Origin: Saccharomycopsis phalli
Taxonomy: Eukaryota; Ascomycota; Saccharomycetes; Ascoideales; Saccharomycopsidaceae
Direction: 5' to 3'
NCBI GenBank assembly: GCA_020342235.1
Contig: CP073215.1
Coordinates: forward strand, 372,001-436,000
DNA length: 64,000 bases
Numbering within the stretch: the first letter of the stretch is position 1; every line of letters starts with the position of its first letter. Below, in pieces: positions 52,379 to 62,900 of the stretch. Both the position numbers and the translations under genes were made by a program. Below the pieces are notes generated by a model. That model searched no databases and was not told where the DNA came from. It was given only the letters and a program-made list of their open reading frames with translations.

Positions 52379-52841
52379 CCATGCATTAACTCCTTCAACA
52401 CTTTCAGCACTTTCAACACCCTCTCTTAACTGAAGACTTCTCATTCCACACATAAATCTTAGTTTCTTGAATTGTCTCTCAGACAAAGCCTTAGTAAACA
52501 TATCTGCTAGCATCTCCTCAGTTCCAAGATGCTTGAGTTCCATTTCTCCTGAAGCAATGTGACTTCTAATAAAATGATGTCTAATGTCAATATGCTTTGT
52601 TCTATTGTGTAACGCTGGATGTTTAGCAATATTAATACAGCTAGCATTATCCTCATGAATGACTGCTCCATTCAATTTTATGCCTAGCTCTTTAAATACC
52701 AGCTTTAACCACAACATTTCCTTAACACCATCTCCAAGAGCCATATATTCTGCCTCAGCAGTAGACATTGCAATTGTTGATTGTTTCCTTGATTTCCAAG
52801 TAATTGCACCATTGCCAAATTTAAAAACATACCCAGTAGTT
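52376..52841 (-). pseudogene. Family J copia RNase H fragment
   Basis: STAEAEYMALGDGVKEMLWL and HEDNASCINIAKHPALHNRTKHIDIRHHFIR are the copia RNase H end, clearly related to but distinct from family A. Only this C-terminal part is present; an A LTR adjoins on the right. Confidence 0.85.
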
Positions 52842-53050
52842 TGTTGTGATGATTAAAATCCGAGGCTGCATAAACGAGTCTACCTAAACGAGTTTCACTT
52901 AGACGAAGTATCCGAGGTAGCTAATCAGAGGACTATAAATAAGAGGCAATATGCCCACAATAAGTAAGTAGTTTACCTATAAGATAAATAAGTTAATATA
53001 AACAGTCTATCAAAGATGTCAACTAAAGAAAGACTTTCCAAATTACAACA
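52842..53050 (+). repeat. A LTR subtype II, left arm of an inverted pair
   Basis: 209 bp, TGTTGTGATGATTAAAATCC to AAATTACAACA, with AAACGAGT-type units. Confidence 0.93.
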
Positions 53051-53220
53051 CATCGTTCAGTTCGATGCTCAGAGTTCCATTTTCGGCGTATTGAAGTAAG
53101 CCGACCCCGAAGCCAAAAAGAAAGTCCTCGAGTTCCTTCATCCAAACATGATAAGTCTCTGGACCAGTCAATGTTAATTCAGAGGAGAACTGCAGGACGC
53201 TTGCAGGATGCATCATAACC
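53051..53220 (-). pseudogene. A-family gag start between two inverted LTRs
   Basis: 170 bp holding the primer site and the first gag codons (MMHPASVLQFSSELTLTGPE to GTLSIEL) in minus orientation, continuous with the LTR at 53221-53429. Confidence 0.9.
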
Positions 53221-53429
53221 TGTTGTAATTTGGAAAGTCTTTCTTTAGTTGACATCTTTGATAGACTGTTTATATTAACTTATTTATCTTATAGGTAAAC
53301 TACTTACTTATTGTGGGCATATTGCCTCTTATTTATAGTCCTCTGATTAGCTACCTCGGATACTTCGTCTAAGTGAAACTCGTTTAGGTAGACTCGTTTA
53401 TGCAGCCTCGGATTTTAATCATCACAACA
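53221..53429 (-). repeat. A LTR subtype II, right arm of an inverted pair
   Basis: 209 bp, near-perfect reverse complement of 52842-53050. Confidence 0.93.
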
Positions 53430-53803
53430 ATACCTTTCAAATTCTCTTTCAAGATCAAATTTTCTCTCGTATTGCAATTCCTTATAGATTTGATCAAGTC
53501 GCATCAGTTTTCCAGCTCGGACTTTCTAGTTTCGGGTGATTTGCCTGTTGATCGTTTCCCACCAGGCATCTCTTGCATTTCCTTTGTGAGCGGCTTTTCC
53601 TGCTTTTTCTGGTGTTTTGCCCTCTAAAAATTGATTCACCACATAATTCCTCAATTGCATGTCTGTCACGTTGTTCAGCGTCTAACCGCAAATTTTCAAT
53701 TAATTTTTTCAAGTCATCGACTTTGGAATTCCCTTTCATTTGTTTGTCTTCCGATGATGACATCCTGTTAAATAGTTTTTAAATTGTTTTCTGACTTCTA
53801 ATC
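53430..53803 (-). pseudogene. Truncated second copy of the element B gag (B')
   Basis: Begins MSSSEDKQMKGNSKVDDLKKL, the same start as gag of element B at 59116, followed by internal pieces of that gag with several breaks. It uses the LTR at 53804-54132 as its 5' LTR, so that LTR is shared between B' and B. Confidence 0.85.
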
Positions 53804-54132
53804 TGACGTACTTAGTGTAGTCTCTTCTCTGATGGGGACCTTGCACTAGTATTAATAAATAAATAATAAGTAGTAGTAGTGAGCTCACTGAGATACGAGG
53901 TATTATTGATAGTACCGGGCTATCTTACAAACGTATACTATATTTATTTTGAACTAACCATCTTCAGGTCTAAACTAATATCTTTTATACCTGCATCTCT
54001 TACATATACGTGTCCACTGTGAGGTGGCGGAGTCATATTGCGTATCATCATAGATCGGCGCCTATGCTTTCCATATTGCTTATTCCGCTTATCACGTGAC
54101 CATATTCTTGTATCATACTTCGTATGACGTCA
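53804..54132 (-). repeat. B LTR, 3' for B and 5' for B'
   Basis: Plus-strand TGACGTACTTAGTG to TATGACGTCA. In the minus direction the first three bases, TGA, are the stop codon of pol. Confidence 0.92.
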
Positions 54133-57100
54133 TTTCTCCTCTTTTAATTTCAAAATCGCTGTTTTTTCTTCCAATATTGCCGATGTCTCCTTCAACATTT
54201 GTGTATGTCCGTCAAAAGATTCTTCATTTGCGATAATTTTTTCCATCTCGTCGCGCGCTGTCTTGGTCGTCCATTTCGTCAAGTGGTCTGCTGGGTTCAT
54301 GTTTCCTTTGATTTGGAATACTTCCACGTCATACTGCTGTATGAATTCCTTGATGTATTGTAGCATCTGTTGGCTGATTCTGTTGGACGCATTTAGTTTG
54401 TAGTTTGTGATATTTTTCACTACCGCCAAATTATCTTCGTAGATCTTAATTTTGATGTTTCTTGCACCAATACCGCGTAGTATTGAGTATATGTTGGCGA
54501 CTTGGAAGAGTCCGTCTGTCAATGCTACCATCTCTGATTCCGTTGTACTAACTGCCGCTCGCTTCTGGATTTGACTTTTCCAATCGACCAATTTACTGTT
54601 TAGGAATATAAGGAATCCGGTTACGCTTCTTGGGTCGGTTATGTTTCCTGTTGCAGCGTCGACAAATAGTTCTATCACGTAATCCTTGTTGTCTTCTTTT
54701 CCTTGTTTCAGGTATTCTATTGGAATTTTGTCAATGCATTTTTTTATGTAATTTTCAAAATGCTTCCGGTCTTCTTCAGTCGCTTTGTGAGTTTTTGAAC
54801 TGTAGTATGTGGTCGGAAATGCCGTCATTGGTCGTGTGGTTACTGATTGCCATATGAGATTTCCACATTGTCTTTGAAAGTATTCCTTGTTTGTTAGATT
54901 TGTCTTAGGTAATTCTTGTAGATCTTTCTCGCAGTTTAATTGTATTCTGTATTCGTTGTTTGCAATCTTTATCCCTAGAAATTTTAGCTGCTGGTCATTT
55001 CCATCCATTGTTTCTAGCTTCTTGAGTGGAAATTTCAGTTGTAACTGCTCAATTATTGCGGCGGCCGGTTCTTCTTTTCCAATGCATAATAAATCGTCCA
55101 CATATGCTATTAATATAACACAGTCTGGTTTCCCTAGTCTTCCTTTCACGAATATTGTTGCATGCCCATCAATCTGTTTCACAATCTTCTTTAAGTTTCT
55201 TTTTAATACTTCGTTCCAGTAGTATCCTGCTTGTGGTAACCCATACATTGCCTTCTTGAGTAGCCAGCACTTGTCCTTTGGTACCTTCGCTTCCTTTGGT
55301 GGTCTGATATAAACTTTATTGTTTTCCAATGGTGCATTCAAATATGCCGATTTGATGTCACAATGAGTTATTGCCATACCGTTGTAGCTCGCAACTGCCA
55401 AAATCGTTCGTAGTGTCATTGGATTTATAACTTCTACCGCGCGTTCATTTGGGTTATAGTCAACTAGTGGTAATGCCTTGTCACCTCGTGCGACCAATCT
55501 GGCCTTGTACTCTTCTCCTTTTATGTTAGTTAGGTCCTGTGAGTACACGAACATCGCGTCAATGATTGGATGAGATGGTCGCTTCACTACCTCTGCTACT
55601 TGTAATGACTTAAATTTTTCCAATTCCCGTAGTTTTGCGTCTTGCCAGTCGTAGTAGTTTGATCTTCTTCCTCTTATCACAATATTGTTAATTCTCACAT
55701 GGTTCTTCTTCCTCAAAATTGGGGGTCTGTAGTTCTTCTTTACCTTGAGAAGTCGTGCGATCCGTTTCTCATGGTCTGCTTTCATGATCTTCCTGTAAAT
55801 CTCTTCTGTGGACGTGTGATCCGACGATGCCCTTTCTCTCTTTTGATTTTTTTGCGTTTCAATCTTTTCTTTCTCAATCGCCTTTGCTTTTTCTTGCTCA
55901 ATTAATCTTGCCTTTTCTTGCTCAGTTAACCTTGTCTCTTCCTGTTCAATCGCTTGGTCGTCCGTGAATTCTGTTGTAATTTGGAAAGTCTTTCTTTAGC
56001 TGACATCTTTGATAAACTGTTTGTATTAACTTATTTATCTTATTGGTAAACTACTTACTTATTGTGGGCACATTGCCTCTTATTTATAGTCCTCTTATAA
56101 GCTACGGCGTGTCGTAATGCCGCTTAACTAATGCCATTTAGCTACGGCGTATTGTAATGCCGTTTAGCTAATGCTGTTTAGCTAATGCCGTTTAGCTAAT
56201 GCCGTTTAACCAATGCCGATAGCTAATGCCGTCTCGGATTTTAATCATCACAACAAATTCTTCGTCCGCCCATGTTTCTTCGTCTTCCATGCATGTGTCG
56301 TATTCGGATTCGCGTCCACTGTCAATCTCGTCTTTCTCCAGTGACAAGTTAGTTTGTTCGTCGCTGGTTGGTTCTTCGTCGTAATTGATCACGTTTCGGT
56401 TTCTCTTGCCCTCTATAACATTTTCTTGTGCCTTTCCGTATTCCAAATTGTCGATATCCAACTGCTTTAACATTTGAATTTCCTCCATATCCAGTTCGGT
56501 TGTTATTCTCGTTTCCAGTTCCGTTTCCAGTATCATCTCCTCAGTCGTGTCACCAGTTACCCCTCTGCTCTGTGCCGCCGTTTCCTTAATGGTTCCTTCA
56601 GATTCATTTTCGTGTTGTGTTCTCATTAATTCATCTTCCGTTTCTGATTGTTCAGTATAAATTTTTTCAAAAGCGTTGCGAAAGTACTCAATGTTTGTCT
56701 CTGATTGTTGATCTCGGTGTTCATGGCAGTACTGTTTTATGTTGTTGTAAGATGACAATGCTGATCTATGGCTTGTCATAAATTCTTTTCCGCTGCTGGT
56801 TAATACTCTGAAACAGTTTCCTCCAATGTCCATTCCTGTGATGAAACCAGTAGTTGTGTTGCTGGTATACTTGTGCTGTGGGATACCTAGGATTTTTTGC
56901 TGTTGTGGATTGTTAACTCTGATGATAACATCAATTCCGAATGGTAGCATGTGGTGTGTCGCATCGTAAGGGTACATACATCATTTCTGCTGGTGACTTC
57001 CAATTGTTTTGACGAACTGGAGTTTGGTTTACCAAGTCAATCGCGTACCGAATAATATCTTTCAAAAAAATTGAGATCTTCATCGCGTCAAAATTGGCTG

Positions 57101-59116
57101 TGATCTTGTAGATTTGTTTTAAAATTTTCCTGTTGTAGTTCTCTGCAAGGCCGTTCTTGTATGGTTGATAAGCTGGAGTAGCATGCTTTGTGATTCCCTA
57201 TTCCTTTAATTCCGCCTCTGATGGAAATTCTGGTGCATTGTCACATCGGAGGCTCCTGATATGATTTGTTGGGAATTCCTTTCTCACACCCCTCAAAGTC
57301 GCTTTATACGCTGCTTTTACGGATTTTCCAGTCGTAATAGTCGGCCAACAATAGCCCGAGTATTCGTCAACCAATGATGTCATATAGACTTCTTCCCCGT
57401 TTCGATCTCTAAAAGGTCCTAATGTGTCAGTATGCAATCTATATAACGGTGTTGGTGCCGGAATTCTCTTGCCCTGGTGTGACACCTCCGTAGCGCCGCA
57501 CATTGTACAAATTGGACACCCCATAACTTGTTTTTTGTCCTCCTCGTTATACTTTACCTCAACTTTCATAATTTTCAATCTTTGGATTAAACTCTCATAG
57601 CTCATATGGTTAGTAATTAGGTGATAATCAAAAAGTGTCTTGCCTCTAAAATGTGGAATTGTCTTGTAGTTCCTGATCACATTAAATAAATTCATTTCAA
57701 TCACCCGTTCTCCTGCTTCCTCAATAGTTGTTGCCACTTGTCCCTTGTTTTTGCTCTGCATTATAGCAGGGGATGCTGAGAACACCGATGGAAGTAGATA
57801 TCTTAAACCGTCCTGTCTTTTAACTCCGATCTTGATTATGTCGCCCGTGTCCTTATGGTATAAGAAAGTGTTGTCGTCGTCAAAATTACCACGTTTCCGT
57901 TCTGAGTTATATCGTTAATCGCGAGTAAGTTCTGGTGGATGTTGTCAAAACGAGTGTCCCAATCTGAATCTGATATCTGGTGTTTGGAAAGAGTCGAAAA
58001 TTCCCTATTTCAGCCCGTTTTTGGATGTTTGGTTTGCCGAAAGGTAGATGTAAGGTAACCATCTGGGTTGCTCTACTCTCATACGCATTTGTGTATTAAA
58101 AAATTTTTGTCTACCACCGATGCAGTTGCACCTGTATCAAGTACTATATTATTCGAATCCAGTTTTGTTTGTCCCTCAGTTTTGACATGATTTGCATATA
58201 CCTCGTGCTTCGTTGGTTTGTTGTCATATCTTTTTCCAAATTGTAATGGGTTCCACAAGTTAAATGACGGATTATTTCTGACCCTACTTATGATATCAGC
58301 CTTAGCTACGCAACCTCCTTCCATAATGATGTCCAGAATTTCTTTCCCCGCAATTTTTCGGTTGTTGTGTGATCTTCGTACTGCGTCCAATAGTGTTATG
58401 TATTCATCAGCGGGAGTGTTGTTGAGAGCCTGATATACTGTATCACAATCACGCTGGTATAATATTGCTATATCCCGCGCTAAAAGGAAGTTCCCAGCTG
58501 TCTCTCGTTTCTTTCTCGCTTCTTCGAAAATTTCCACATACCTTTCAAATTCTCTTTCAAGATCAAATTTTCTCTCGTATTGCAATTCCTGGTAGATTTG
58601 ATCAAGTCGCATCAGTTTTCCAGCTCGGACTTGCACATTTCGGGTGATTTGCCTGTTGATCGTTTCCCACCAGGCATCTCTCGCATTTCCTTCGTGAGAG
58701 GCTTTTCCTGCTTTTTCTGGTGTTTTGCCCTCCAAAAATTCCTTGATATGTTCCCCAAAAATTGATTCACCACATAATTCCTCAATTGCATGTCTCCACT
58801 TGTTTCTTCCCTTGAAATCATCGATAGTAGGTAAGCTCTTCCATTCTTCATTGTATGGTCTGCAAATTTCTTCAGCTTCTTTTCTCGCGTTTTTCTTATT
58901 TTCGTCAATTGTCGATGCAGGTTCTGCTACCGCCTTTGACATTTCCATTCTCATCAAGATGTTGTTGAACATTGTTTCTCTTTCTTCATGTCGTTTTTCT
59001 CTTTCTTCATATTCTTTTTCACGTTGCTTAGCATCTAAACGCAAGTTTTCAATTAATTTTTTCAAGTCATCGACTTCGAAGTTCCCTTTCATTTGTTTGT
59101 CTTCCGATGATGACAT
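54130..59116 (-). pseudogene. Element B gag-pol coding region (broken)
   Basis: Gag (from 59116) has a long charged coiled-coil-like start (about residues 10-65, EKEYEEREKRHEERE) and is fused to the protease motif VLDTGATASVVD; no zinc knuckle is seen. Integrase: CPICTMC, LYRLHTDTLGPFRDRNG, LRCDNAPEFPSE. A variable acidic spacer follows. Reverse transcriptase: EYKARLVARGDK, CDIKSAYLNAPL, LIAYVDDLLCIG. RNase H: VDAATGNITDPRSVTGFL, STTESEMVALTDGL, GNMNPADHLTKW. A few breaks are present. Confidence 0.88.
55972..56255 (-). repeat. Solo A LTR inside element B, target duplication AATTC
   Basis: 284 bp, subtype I, with AATTC at 55967-55971 and 56256-56260. Confidence 0.95.
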
Positions 59117-59142
59117 CCTGTTAAATAGTTTTTGAATTGTTT

Positions 59143-59156
59143 TCTGACTTCTAATC
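59143..59156 (-). promoter_or_regulatory. Element B primer-binding site (tRNA-Arg UCU fragment)
   Basis: Directly next to the 5' LTR. The plus strand, TCTGACTTCTAATC, is identical to positions 27-40 of the tRNA-Arg(TCT) gene at 15525-15598, so a cleaved 5' fragment of that tRNA could prime. Confidence 0.85.
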
Positions 59157-59488
59157 TGACGTACTTAGTGTTGTCTCTTCTCTGATGGGGACCTTGCACT
59201 AGTAGTAATAAATAAATAATAAGTAATAGTAGTAGTGAGCTCAGTAAGATACGAGGTATTATTGATAGTGCCGGGCTATCTTACAAACGTATACTATATT
59301 TATTTTGAACTAACCATCTTCAGGTCTAAACTAATATCTTTTATACCTGCATCTCTCACATATACGTGTCCACTGTGAGGTGGCGGAGCCATATTGCGTA
59401 TCATCATAGATCGGCGCCTATGCTTCCCATATTGCTTATTCCGCTTATCACGTGACCATATTCTTGTATCATACTTCGTATGACGTCA
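59157..59488 (-). repeat. Element B 5' LTR
   Basis: 332 bp, very similar to 53804-54132 apart from a few bases around the 'agtagtagtag' stretch and single changes. Confidence 0.92.
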
Positions 59489-59548
59489 TCTTGTAAGCTT
59501 GTTTTCTTTGAAAACCGGATTATAACAATAATAATATAAGGAGGTAAT

Positions 59549-59891
59549 TATAACGAAATTAGTTCGATGGGTTCGTTATATCACTTATACAATCCAATTA
59601 GCAATACAAGATACGCTAACTACAGAATATAAGTTGTAAGTTGATCTCCAAAATCTTGGTTCCCTTCAATATTGTATTTCCTTCATATTTATACTCTTTC
59701 CTAAGTAGGGTAGCCCGACGCTACCCAGGTAGACTAATGCTACCTAAGGTGGATAGACTAACGCTACCTCCCGTAAGCAGTTGCTGCGCCACTTCTAATT
59801 ACTTCATCCAATACCCTCCAGATATCGCGATGCATACCTTCATAACCATATGAGCACGTGACTAAGGGCGTCCTGACCTTATCTCGTTACA
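59549..59891 (-). repeat. G3 3' LTR
   Basis: Minus strand from TGTAACGAGATAAGGTCAGG to CTAATTTCGTTATA, about 343 bp. It includes repeated 'gtagcgttagtctacc' units (plus 59710-59780) and a TATA box (minus AGAGTATAAATATG). The distal end is set by similarity to D and may be off by a few bases. Confidence 0.78.
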
Positions 59892-59902
59892 TTCTCCCCC
59901 AT

Positions 59903-62900
59903 TTAACTTTGGGCGACTCGACCAACACTAGGAAATATTTCTTCTGCGGATCGCAAGGGTTCTATCAATCTTTTGCGATGCGCTAAGGGTAACGAGTTTA
60001 TACATTCGGTAGGGACTGTTACCGGGTCTGGGTGATTCCGGTATATCACCACAGTGTTTTTCTTGTTGGTCTCTAGTATCGTCGTGATTTGTTCTCGTTC
60101 CGTGTCGAACTGACTCCCAGCCTCCTTCACCTCTACTGGGTGATACTTTCGCATATTCTTGATGTTCACCTTGATTGTTTTTCTTGGAGACACTCTTATT
60201 CGATAAGCATTATTTTCCGAAGTCTTTGTTACTGTGAAAGGTCCAAGGAAAGCCGGGACAAATTTTGTTTTCGCCGTCGCCGTCTTCTTCGCTACCTTCC
60301 TATGCAAGAGCACAAGTTCTCCTGCCTCGTAGGTAACGTGTGTTCGATTCTTGTTAAATTTAATACTTTGAGCTGCCTGTGCTTCTGCCATCTGAATCTG
60401 TATGTCAGCTATAATCCATGACTGACGTCGGATGAATTGGGCAGCCGTTAGTTGCGACATCTTTTCACCAAACTCCAAAGGGTTAATACTAGTTACTTCT
60501 GTCCAATAGCGGGGGTGATAGCCGACATCTGCAAAGAAAGGAGTAGTCTTGATACTCTCTTGAAATTGACTATTGTAAGCAAATTGAAGCGTCGGAAGTG
60601 CTTCACTCCAGTCGTCATGTAACGTAAGACTGTGTATGGACATAAGTTTAATCAATTCTCTGTTCATTCGTTCCGTTTGTCCATCCGATTGGGGATGGGC
60701 GACCGTTGATAGCTGTCGTTTAATGCCCATCACTTCCATGAGGGTGGACCAAAACCTACTGATGAAAAGTTTGTCTTGGTCCGACACGATGGAGGTAGGA
60801 AGCCCGTGTTCACACACAATTCTCTTATAAAATAATTTTGCTACTATCTCCGCCGTGTCCGACTTATGGTTTGCTATGAATGTCGCCCTCTTTGTTAGAC
60901 GGTCGACCACGACCATGATAGAGTCATACTTTTCATCTCCCGCCTCGGGGATACCTGAAATGAAATCCATGGATAAATCTGCCCATCTGGCTTGTGGGAC
61001 TTCTAAAGGCCGCAAGATGCCAGGTGAATGCTGATTCGATGCTTTTATTCTGGCACAAATGTCACAACGCGTCACGAACCGTCGTATCGTTGGCCACATT
61101 TTCGGCCAGTAGAGACGGAGCTCCTGAATCTGGAACACCATCCTTGTGATTCCCATGTGTAGGCTTCCTAGTGACGTGTGTACCGCTTCTATGATCTTGT
61201 GACGGAGTGGTCCCTGGGGAACACATAATCGTGGCACGCCATTGGTTGAGGTTCTAAAAGCAAGTAGTTTGACCTCACCCTGCGTAACAAGTTCAAATTT
61301 CTTTATAAGGCTCATCTTTTCTTTAGGACACTCTATATCTCCATCGAGAATCTGGTAAATTTCGCCGAAGTAATCATCTGTGAGGTAATCTGCTTTGGTT
61401 AGTTGTGGACGTCTGGTAGCTACCGTGTTTCGCAATTCTGGAGGTACAACGGGTTCCTCTTCGGGGCCTTCATCTAAATCATTCGTTGGAAGGTCTTCAT
61501 CATCTTGTAGTTCTCCTAAGTGGGCAATTTCTGTTACGGGAGTATTTCGGCTAAGTGCATCAGCTGCTCTATTCGTATGGCCGGGTTTATATCTTATGAC
61601 AAAATTAAAGTCGGCTAAGAAGTGTTGCCACCGCAAAAGCCTCTGGTTGTTCTCGTTCTTAGCCGAATTGAGATACGTGAGGGAATGATGATCTGTGAAT
61701 ATCTCAAAGGGCATTGTGAGATAGTGTCTCCATTGTTTCAAGGCTTCAATAATGGCAAGTAATTCTTTTTCTCGTACGTCGTAATTTAACTGGGCACCCT
61801 GCATTGTCTTTGACATGTAAGCTATAACGCCCGTCGTTTTTCCGCGTTCATCATACTGCTCGAGAACGGCTCCAATGTGTCCTTTTGACGCATCAGAAGT
61901 GACTCTGCAAGTGAGACTTGGGTCGAAGATCTGTAGTATAGGAGCGTGAGTTAGCTTGTGCTTTAATATCTTTACTGTTCTCTTTATAACCTCCTGTTCC
62001 ACTGGCTTATCATTAAAATAGTCGTTGAGGGGTTTCACAATCTGAGAGAATCCTGCAATGAATCGACGGTAATAACCCGCCAACCCCACAAACGATCTAG
62101 CTTGAGCCGGTGTTTCTACCACAAAATCTTCGACAGCCGTGATCTTTTCGTTCTCGACAAAGATGCCTGCTGCGGATATTTGATAGCCAAGAAAATTGAC
62201 GTTCGTTAGATAAAAGGATGATTTCTTTCGACTCACTACCAAGTTAGCTTTTCGTAATACTTCCATGACTCGGTGGATATGGGTCTGATGACTTCCGACG
62301 TCCGGTGAGAAAATAAGAATATCGTCCAAATACACAACGCAGAACTTCTCAAGCGGAACAAGTAATTCATTCATGACCACTTGGAAGGTGGCGGGTGCAT
62401 TGCAAAGTCCGAAGGGCATCACATTCCAACCATATTGGCCAAAAGGGGTTACCATTGCTGTCTTATGCCGGTCGTCGGGGTGAATCAGAATCTGGTGGTA
62501 TCCACTAACTAAATCTAACTTGGAGTAAATCTTGGAGCCATGGATGTGATCTAACAAATCTTCAATTCGTGGTAGGGGAAATCGGGATTTCACCGTAATC
62601 TCATTCAAGCTCCGAAAATCCACACAAAGTCGCTTACTTCCGTTCTTCTTGACAAACAACACAGGGGCTCCGTAGGGAGATGACGTAGGAAATATTCTTT
62701 TGCTGTTAATGAGATCTTTTATCTGTTCTTTTAGTTCGGCTCTATTTTCAGGGCTCAACCGGTAAGGCCGCTTATAACTCGGGTTGCTTCCGGGAATAAT
62801 GTGGATCCGATGGGTGACTCTATCAAAAGAGGCTCCTCCCGTTTTCATATCTTCACGGATCACATCTTTATACTTTGTCAAAATTTTTATCTCTTCTTTT

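Larger units (their letters stand above)
53804..59488 (-). mobile_element. Ty1/copia element B (minus), broken
   Basis: LTRs of 329 and 332 bp (53804-54132, 59157-59488), a primer site for a tRNA-Arg(UCU) fragment, and gag, protease, integrase, reverse transcriptase and RNase H, with a few breaks. A solo A LTR is inserted at 55972-56255. It is only distantly related to A and C. On the left it shares its LTR with the truncated copy B', a tandem arrangement. Confidence 0.9.
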
